From Alopecurus myosuroides (Eukaryota > Streptophyta > Magnoliopsida > Poales > Poaceae), in contig CM054062.1 in NCBI GenBank assembly GCA_028641055.1, positions 234,186,376 to 234,250,375 on the forward strand: a stretch of 64,000 nt of DNA. Reading direction: 5' to 3'. Position numbers and translations under genes: made by a program. Below the pieces are notes generated by a model. It searched no databases. It was not told where the DNA came from and was given only the letters and a program-made list of their open reading frames with translations. Below are positions 57,806-64,000 of this stretch, one piece after another; positions within the stretch are counted from its first letter, which is position 1, and each line of letters opens with the position of its first letter.

Positions 57806-60800
57806 ATGCCTCCAACAAGGAACACGCCTGAGCCACCGCCGATCGCTGAGCTCTTGACTCAGATGACTCAGGTCATGGCTCAGATGGTCCAGGTTCAGAA
57901 CCACCAGAACAACCACCACCAGACTGCTCCAAGGGTCACCATCAAGGACTTCCTCAGTGTGGGTCCCAAGGCTTTCGTGGCAACACGCGAGCCGCTGGAT
58001 GCTGATGACTGGATCCGTGACGTAGCAAGAGCCCTGGAGATTGCTCATGTTGCGGAAGAGGACAAGGTCAACTATGCTGCTTACCTGCTCAAGGGTCAGG
58101 CAGCCTCGTGGTGGGAGAACTACCAGGCCATGAGAGCTGGCTATCCTATCACTTGGGGTTGCTTCAAGGATGCCTTCCTGAAGTACCACATCCCCGATGG
58201 TCTCATGGAGAGGATGCGTGAAGAGTTTTGCTCGCTGAAGCAGGGCAAGCTCGACGTCATCGGCTACCAGAACGAGTTCAATCGCCTCGCTCGGTATGCT
58301 GGAGACGAGGTGTCTACTGAGACCAAGAAGATGGCAAGGTTCCGCCGAGGTTTTAACCCGGAACTGAAGTACGCTCTCACAAACATCAAGTGCAAGGACT
58401 TCGTCGAGCTCGTGAACACCGCGCTCAATGAGGAGAATGGGCGCAAGGCGTTCGAAGAGTCGCGCAAGCACTCGCGTGAGGGTGGTTCCTCCTCCAACAT
58501 GACCACCCCTCCGCAGAAGCGCCGCATCTGGGTGCCAAACAGTGCTGTCACTAGGGCTCCAAATGCCCAAGCTTCTCCAGGCTTTGGTCCCCGCCCACCC
58601 AACCCAGCTCAGATGCATGGGCAGAGGTTTGCAATGGCGCAGCCAAGGCCAGATCCTCCGCGTGTCGTCACTTGCTTCAAGTGCAAGGAGACTGGGCACT
58701 ATGCTGATAAGTGCACTCAGAGGATGCTGCCTTCTCCACCACCTCGCCCCAACACCAACCAGGCGATGGTCCGCGCTCCTCCGCATAAGGCCTTCAACAC
58801 CAACAACAGGCCTGTTGGGAGGACCGCAAGGGTGAACCACGTCAAGGTTGACACAGCTGAGGAATCTGCCGACGTTGTTCTCGGTACATTACCCGTAAAC
58901 TCTAACCCAGCTAAAGTGTTGTTTGATACCGGAGCATCGCATTCGTTCGTGTCAAAGATCTTTGCTACAGCAGTTAAACTACCTTTTGTTGGTTTGGGTT
59001 CCCCGCTAGTAGTAAACTCTCCTGGAGCAACTATGCAAACTTCCAAGATCAGTCATGAGAATCAGATCTTAATTGGAGGTCACATATTCCTTGCTTCCCT
59101 CATCCTGCTTGGAAATTCTGACATTGATGTCATCCTTGGCATGGATTGGTTGAAGGCCAATAAAGCTACGATTGACTGTGCTCAAAAGTCAATAACTCTG
59201 TTCCACCCTTCCGGCCAGATAGTCTATTCTCCGAAGGAATCAAGTTCTGTTCAGCTGTACACCCTGGATGCTAAACCTCTACCTCTGCTTGAGAATGTTC
59301 CGGTGGTTTGTGAATTCCCTGACGTCTTTCCAGAAGAGTTGCCAGGGATGCCTCCAGACAGAGCAGTTGAGTTCGTGATCGAGCTTGAGCCAGGTACTGC
59401 TCCAATCTCTAAGCATCCATACAAGATAGCTTCTCCTGAACTGAAATTGTTGAAGGAGCAAATCGATATGTACATGGACAAAGGTTTCATTCAGCCTAGT
59501 TCCTCCGCTTGGGGTTGCCCAACTCTGTTTGTTGCCAAGAAGGATCAAACAAAAAGACTCGTGGTGGACTATCGTCCTCTCAACGAGAAAACCATCAAGA
59601 ACAAGTATCCACTTCCTCGTATCGATGATCTTTTTGATCAACTTGCTGGAGCCTCAATATTCTCAAAGTTGGATTTGAGGATGGGGTACCATCAGATAAA
59701 GATCAGAAAGGAAGATATTCCTAAGACAGCCTTCACCACTCGGTACGGTCTATATGAATACACCGTCATGTCCTTTGGTCTCACCAATGCACCGGCGACC
59801 TTCTCAAGACTCATGAATTCTGTCTTCCATGAATACCTCGACAAGTTCGTTGTGGTATATCTTGATGACATCCTAGTCTACTCAAAATCCGAGGAAGAGC
59901 ATGGAGAACACCTTCGTCTCACTCTCATGAAACTTCGCGAGCATCGTCTATATGCCAAGTATTCCAAATGTGAGTTCTGGATTCCAGAAGTTGCATATCT
60001 TGGTCATATCATCTCTGCCAAAGGCATAGCCATTGACCCGGAAAAGGTTAAGGCAATTGTTGATTGGAAACCCCCTAAGACGGTGAAGCAAGTTAGAAGC
60101 TTTCTTGGCTTGGCTAGCTATTGCCGTCGTTTCGTCCAAAACTTTTCCAAGATTGCCAAACCTCTCACTGATCTCACAAAGAAGGACAAAAAGTTCGTTT
60201 GGACTCCACAATGTGATGAGAGTTTCAACCTCCTGAAGACTAAACTCACTTCCACACCTGTTCTAGTTGGCCCCGACACTACCAAACCTTTCCAGATATT
60301 CTGCGATGCATCTCTTCAAGGTCTAGGTGCAGTTCTTATGCAAGAACGTCAAGTTGTGGCTTATGCTTCACGTCAGTTGAACCCACATGAGCAAAACTAT
60401 CCCACACATGATCTTGAACTTGCAGCAGTTGTGTTCGCCCTCAAGAAATGGAGGCAATACTTGTTGGGTAACAAAACTGAAATCTTTTCCGATCACAAGA
60501 GTCTGAAATACATCTTCACTCAGCCAGATCTGAACCTCAGGCAAAGGAGATGGATTGAGAAGATTAAAGACTTTGATCTCACCATTTCTTACACTCCAGG
60601 CAAGGCTAATGTTATGGCTGATGCTCTCAGTCGCAAGTCCTATTGCAATAATCTCATGATCATGGAAAGCCAACCTCCACTTCATGAAGAATTCCAGAAG
60701 CTGAACCTTGGTCTTGTTCCTCAAGGCTATCTTGCTAGCTTGACAGCCAGTCCAACTCTCGAGGACAAGATTCGTTCTGAACAACTTCGTGATAATGAAA

Positions 60801-61798
60801 TCAAGAAGATGGTAGAGCAAATCAAAGAGGGCAGTGATAAGTTCAAGTCCTTCTCTATTGATGACAAAGGAACTGTGTTCTTTGAAGGACGCATTGCAGT
60901 TCCTCAGGTTCAAAGTCTCAAGGATATCATTCTCAAGGAGGCTCATGAAACTCCCCTATCCATTCACCCTGGAAGTACAAAGATGTACCAGGATCTCAAG
61001 ACTCTGTATTGGTGGTCTGGCATGAAACGTGAAATTGCTCAATACGTTTCTGAATGCGACGTTTGTCAACGTGTTAAGGCAGTCCATCAGAAGACAGCAG
61101 GTCTACTCCAACCTCTGAAAATTCCTGAGTGGAAGTGGGACATGATTGAAATGGACTTCGTTACTGGGTTTCCAAAGTCCAAGAAGGGCAACGATGCAAT
61201 CTTCGTTGTTATTGATCGTCTCACTAAGGTTGCTCACTTCTATGCTGTAAAGGAAACTATCTCAGCTAGCCAGTTAGCAGAGCTCTACACAGCAAAGGTT
61301 GTTCCTCTTCATGGTGTTCCATTGGAAATAAGCTCAGACCGTGGAAGTATTTTCACTTCTCATTTCTGGAAAAGCTTTCAAGAAGCATTGGGCACTAAAC
61401 TTCTGTTCAGCACAGCTTACCACCCTCAGTCTCAGGGGCAAGTCGAAAGAGTCAATCAGATTCTCGAGGATATGCTCAGAGCATGTGGTCTCTCCTTTGG
61501 CATGAAATGGGAGGATTGCCTTCCATATGCTGAATTCTCCTACAACAACAGCTACCAGGCAAGCCTAGGCATGGCACCATTTGAGGCACTGTATGGTCGC
61601 AGATGCAGGAGTCCAATCAATTGGTCTGGAGCTGGTGAACGTTCACTTTTAGGCCCTGACATTGTTAAGGAAGCCGAGGAGAAAGTTCGTATCATTCGTG
61701 ACAATCTCAGGATTGCTCAATCTCGTCAGAAGAGCTATTATGATAGCAAGCACAGGATATGGTCTATGCACCTGGTGACAAGGCATATCTCCGTGTAA
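57806..61798 (+). CDS. gag-pol polyprotein (1330 aa), C-terminus frameshifted
   Basis: ATG at 57806 (MPPTRNTP). Gag, then CCHC knuckle ([14 protein letters not shown], 290-303), protease LFDTGASH (Asp374), RT with [10 protein letters not shown] (catalytic YLDD 685-688), RNase H from IFCDAS (Asp834), integrase zinc domain (to CDVC, 1084-1087) and DD35E core (Asp1117, Asp1178, Glu1214). All catalytic residues are present and the frame is open for 1330 codons. After SYYDSKHR the run AGGATATGG (61754-61762) lacks one G present in the minus copy, so translation leaves the frame and stops at 61798, losing the end of integrase and the chromodomain. One event separates this copy from an intact pol; sequencing error is possible. 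Confidence 0.95.
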   Translation: MPPTRNTPEPPPIAELLTQMTQVMAQMVQVQNHQNNHHQTAPRVTIKDFLSVGPKAFVATREPLDADDWIRDVARALEIAHVAEEDKVNYAAYLLKGQAASWWENYQAMRAGYPITWGCFKDAFLKYHIPDGLMERMREEFCSLKQGKLDVIGYQNEFNRLARYAGDEVSTETKKMARFRRGFNPELKYALTNIKCKDFVELVNTALNEENGRKAFEESRKHSREGGSSSNMTTPPQKRRIWVPNSAVTRAPNAQASPGFGPRPPNPAQMHGQRFAMAQPRPDPPRVVTCFKCKETGHYADKCTQRMLPSPPPRPNTNQAMVRAPPHKAFNTNNRPVGRTARVNHVKVDTAEESADVVLGTLPVNSNPAKVLFDTGASHSFVSKIFATAVKLPFVGLGSPLVVNSPGATMQTSKISHENQILIGGHIFLASLILLGNSDIDVILGMDWLKANKATIDCAQKSITLFHPSGQIVYSPKESSSVQLYTLDAKPLPLLENVPVVCEFPDVFPEELPGMPPDRAVEFVIELEPGTAPISKHPYKIASPELKLLKEQIDMYMDKGFIQPSSSAWGCPTLFVAKKDQTKRLVVDYRPLNEKTIKNKYPLPRIDDLFDQLAGASIFSKLDLRMGYHQIKIRKEDIPKTAFTTRYGLYEYTVMSFGLTNAPATFSRLMNSVFHEYLDKFVVVYLDDILVYSKSEEEHGEHLRLTLMKLREHRLYAKYSKCEFWIPEVAYLGHIISAKGIAIDPEKVKAIVDWKPPKTVKQVRSFLGLASYCRRFVQNFSKIAKPLTDLTKKDKKFVWTPQCDESFNLLKTKLTSTPVLVGPDTTKPFQIFCDASLQGLGAVLMQERQVVAYASRQLNPHEQNYPTHDLELAAVVFALKKWRQYLLGNKTEIFSDHKSLKYIFTQPDLNLRQRRWIEKIKDFDLTISYTPGKANVMADALSRKSYCNNLMIMESQPPLHEEFQKLNLGLVPQGYLASLTASPTLEDKIRSEQLRDNEIKKMVEQIKEGSDKFKSFSIDDKGTVFFEGRIAVPQVQSLKDIILKEAHETPLSIHPGSTKMYQDLKTLYWWSGMKREIAQYVSECDVCQRVKAVHQKTAGLLQPLKIPEWKWDMIEMDFVTGFPKSKKGNDAIFVVIDRLTKVAHFYAVKETISASQLAELYTAKVVPLHGVPLEISSDRGSIFTSHFWKSFQEALGTKLLFSTAYHPQSQGQVERVNQILEDMLRACGLSFGMKWEDCLPYAEFSYNNSYQASLGMAPFEALYGRRCRSPINWSGAGERSLLGPDIVKEAEEKVRIIRDNLRIAQSRQKSYYDSKHRIWSMHLVTRHISV

Positions 61799-62196
61799 CT
61801 CCCCTCAGAGGAACTCATCGTTTCGGTGTGAAAGGAAAGCTTGCACCAAGATACATTGGCCCTTTCAACATCCTCTCAAGACGTGCAGAGAATGCTTATC
61901 GTCTTGAACTTCCAGAAAAGCTATCCAAAGTGCACGATGTGTTCCACGTGTCACAGCTCAAGAAGTGTTTCAAAGATCCAGATCGTGCAGTTGATCATGA
62001 TTCTATCGAACTGCAAGATGATCTATCTTATGAGGAGCACCCTATTCGAATTCTCGATGAGACCGAGCGTAAGACTCGCAACAAGAGCACCAAGTTCTTG
62101 AAAGTCCAATGGTCGCATCATTCTGATAAAGAGGCAACGTGGGAGACCGAAGAGGATCTTCGCAAGAAGTATCCGGACCTGTTCATTTCTCAGTAG
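61756..62196 (+). CDS. pol continuation in shifted frame: integrase C-terminus and chromodomain
   Basis: [16 protein letters not shown] and [13 protein letters not shown] are the integrase C-terminal module. [27 protein letters not shown] and [18 protein letters not shown] form a chromodomain of the plant Tekay/Del kind. Stop at 62194-62196. Chromodomains of this class are known to guide integration to repressive chromatin. It is separated from the main frame only by the one-base loss at 61755-61757. Confidence 0.9.
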   Translation, partial: DMVYAPGDKAYLRVTPLRGTHRFGVKGKLAPRYIGPFNILSRRAENAYRLELPEKLSKVHDVFHVSQLKKCFKDPDRAVDHDSIELQDDLSYEEHPIRILDETERKTRNKSTKFLKVQWSHHSDKEATWETEEDLRKKYPDLFISQ

Positions 62197-62218
62197 GGAA
62201 TCTCGGGGCGCGATTCCT

Positions 62219-62230
62219 TCAAGGGGGGGA
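62219..62230 (+). other. Polypurine tract of the plus-strand chromodomain element
   Basis: TCAAGGGGGGGA followed by GTTT and the LTR start TGTAACATCC at 62235. Confidence 0.85.
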
Positions 62231-62234
62231 GTTT

Positions 62235-64000
62235 TGTAACATCCAAGTATGAAAACCCTTAGTTGTTTTACTTGTTGTTTTTATTTAAGCAATGCATCAT
62301 ATCATCATCCTCATATTTATTTCTGTTTGCATTGTTTTCATATGAAATTTAAACTTGTTATCAACTTCTGTTTTCACACTTGTCTGTTACAACCTTTCCA
62401 ATAAAGAAGTGCAAACTAAAAACCTCTTTTGTTTTCAAGCAACTCATTATAATTCACCTTTTAAGTTGTTGCAAAAATCAACTGCTCAATTTAATCAATT
62501 ATTTTTCCAAGTCTTTCCCAAACTCAAAACAATTCTCAAATCATCAAATTTTTGAATCCATGAAGTGATCACAATTTGGTATTCTTCAAAACATTCTAAA
62601 CCATAGGGGAAACCCTATTGAAAATAACTTATTTTCTAAATATTAATTGCTATGGCAAAATTCAACTATTTTGGTTCAATTTCAAAACAGCCATCAAACA
62701 TTTGTAATTTTGAAAACCAAAAATACCAAATGGTTTCTTTTCACCTAAGAAGCTTACCCAAATTTTTCCAAAATTTTATCTAAGTTAAAACCTATTTATT
62801 TCTTCCAAAAGCTACAGCCACAAAAAAAAAAAACAGCACATCTCATATTACAAAAAAAAAAAGAGCAAACGTTTCAACCAGGTGGGGGAGAAGGCCCAGC
62901 CCACCTGGTTGGCCCGATAACCCCATCTTCTACCTCCGTACAGGAGGTGACGCAATGGACAGCGACAGCCTCCTCCTCCTGAGCCACTCGATGCTCCTCC
63001 CCCTCCTCTATATCTCCCCCTCTCCCCTCCCGAGCCAAACCCTAACCCTAAACGCATCTCCCCCTCCTATCTTCCCCAGCCGCCGCCGCCTCGAGGGAGA
63101 ACTCCCTCCTCCGCTGGTGCCACGGCCACCGGCCGCCGGCGCACCTCGCCGCCGCATCCTCCACCCATCGACCGCGCCGAGCACGCCCCTGCGTAGAGGG
63201 TGAGACAACCATTCCATTCCCGCTCATCCCCTCTCTTCTCTCCTGTGATTTGGTCATCAATTTCTTCCACGAAGATCACCTCAAGTGCCTCTGTTCGTTG
63301 TTCATGTCTGTAACCATCTGCAGCACGTACGCTTGCAGGTTCAGAGAACATCTCGTTGGCAAAGGTTAAAACCCCACCAGCACCTCATCCATCAACATCC
63401 GCAGCGACACCCTACTGGCTCCAGCGGCGCGCAGAACAGCCTCAGGTCTCGAGGTCGAATCCCCAAACCCCCACCCCTTTTCTGTCTATTTATTTCAAGT
63501 TGGATGCACAGCAGTTCTGAACAATAACCACCCCGAGGCCCCCTTCCTAGCACCAAAGTTTAGCCATCCCACTGGTTAGCCCCCAGATGCAGGAAGCAGG
63601 AGGTGAGGGGTTCGAGTCCCCCCTCCTGCAACATTCACCAAACTTTTTGTTTCATTTGTTTTGGTACAGCCACTTGTTGGAAATCACACCTAAGCCCCTG
63701 GCCCTTATTTCTAGCCCCTGAAATAATTATTTCTAAGTCCCTAGATCCATAAAAATGGCAGATTTGCCCTATATTTTGTAAATTGCATAACTAAATCATC
63801 CTAAATCCAAATCCAACATTTTTGATATGTTTTCAATACCAAATTAAATGTTCTATCCAAATATAAAATTTGTTTACTGTTTTGAATATTTTAAATTGGT
63901 GCAAAATTTGAATTCTTGTCAAATTCCCTTAAATTTGCAAAATTCATAACTTGTTCATAAAAATTCCAAATTTCACAAACCAAATATGTTTTTCCATCAA
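62235..64000 (+). repeat. 3' (right) LTR of the plus-strand chromodomain element, first 1766 bp
   Basis: Nearly identical to 52166-53935. Differences seen: A-runs of 12 and 11 against 16 and 10, one substitution in the GC-rich leader, and one fewer T near 63650. It is cut by the window end before the acidic exons. Confidence 0.95.

Larger units (their letters stand above)
52166..64000 (+). mobile_element. Chromodomain Ty3/gypsy element (Tekay/Del-type), plus strand, young, right LTR cut by window
   Basis: Left LTR 52166-56401 (4236 bp), primer site 56404-56416, extra ORF 56779-57594, gag-pol 57806-61798, chromodomain segment to 62196, PPT about 62219-62230, right LTR from 62235 to the window end. 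Left and right LTRs over the shared 1766 bp show one substitution (CGC/CTC, near 53093/63159) and three homopolymer length changes, so insertion was very recent. The TSD cannot be checked; the five bases before the left LTR are AGTTT. Confidence 0.93.

Noticed and set aside
57773..58840. 355-codon open frame on the minus strand opposite gag
   Set aside because: Mirror of the highly conserved gag frame; no own start context or motifs. The homologous frame in the minus element is broken.
1..64000. CRISPR arrays, rRNA genes, host protein-coding genes
   Set aside because: No spaced direct repeats, no rRNA-like stretch, and every supported coding frame belongs to a retroelement or its passenger gene.

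Overview
The window looks like heterochromatic DNA of a pooid grass (wheat, barley, oat or rye relatives). I found no host gene. It is a stack of LTR retrotransposons inserted into one another. The assignment rests on an Angela/BARE/WIS-type LTR head (GAATATGCCC.AGAGGCAATAATAAA), initiator-Met and Asp tRNA primer sites, and a 245-codon ORF next to a primer site that I recall from cereal non-autonomous Athila-like elements. The exact species cannot be read from the sequence.

Layout. (1) 1-8737: 3' half of a plus-strand Tat-lineage Ty3/gypsy element. It has RT, a degenerate RNase H, a second archaeal-type RNase H, an integrase after a 1-nt frameshift, a 5.4-kb block holding a spliced gene on the opposite strand, then PPT and 3' LTR. 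(2) 8738-11451: AT-rich, unclassified, ending in a promoter-like stretch. (3) 11452-36655: an old, decayed minus-strand Ty1/copia element that was the landing site for later insertions. These are an Athila-type non-autonomous element (13917-20828, TSD TATGT), a second copia element (21647-29530, TSD GGAAC), and, inside its right LTR, a 3.5-kb solo LTR (32846-36385). (4) 36656-52165: part of an Angela/BARE-type LTR that interrupts the old copia LTR. It received two related chromodomain gypsy elements: a minus-strand copy (37220-51836, TSD ACTAG, several stops) and, 324 bp further, a plus-strand copy (52166 to beyond 64000). The second is almost intact and very young: its two LTRs show one substitution over about 1.77 kb.

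Three things stand out. First, the Tat element carries an antisense gene (7029 down to 3054) with a TATA box, bZIP-type sites and eight exons whose phases all join into one open frame of 1029 codons, although the sense pol is frameshifted. Second, both chromodomain elements carry an extra 271-codon ORF between primer site and gag. Length is identical in the two copies, proteins are about 80% alike, and the N-terminal pattern resembles a double-stranded-RNA-binding domain. Third, their 4.2-4.3-kb LTRs look like self-contained transcription units: TATA, telobox, candidate introns, a tRNA-like A/B-box segment, and two short acidic exons that join in phase across a conserved GC-AG intron and end at the same stop codon, with only codon-multiple length differences.

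In working copies, gag, protease, RT/RNase H and integrase would drive copy-and-paste replication, with the chromodomain directing insertion to heterochromatin. The extra ORF, the LTR exons and the Tat antisense gene have no assigned function; what is said about them is inference from sequence.
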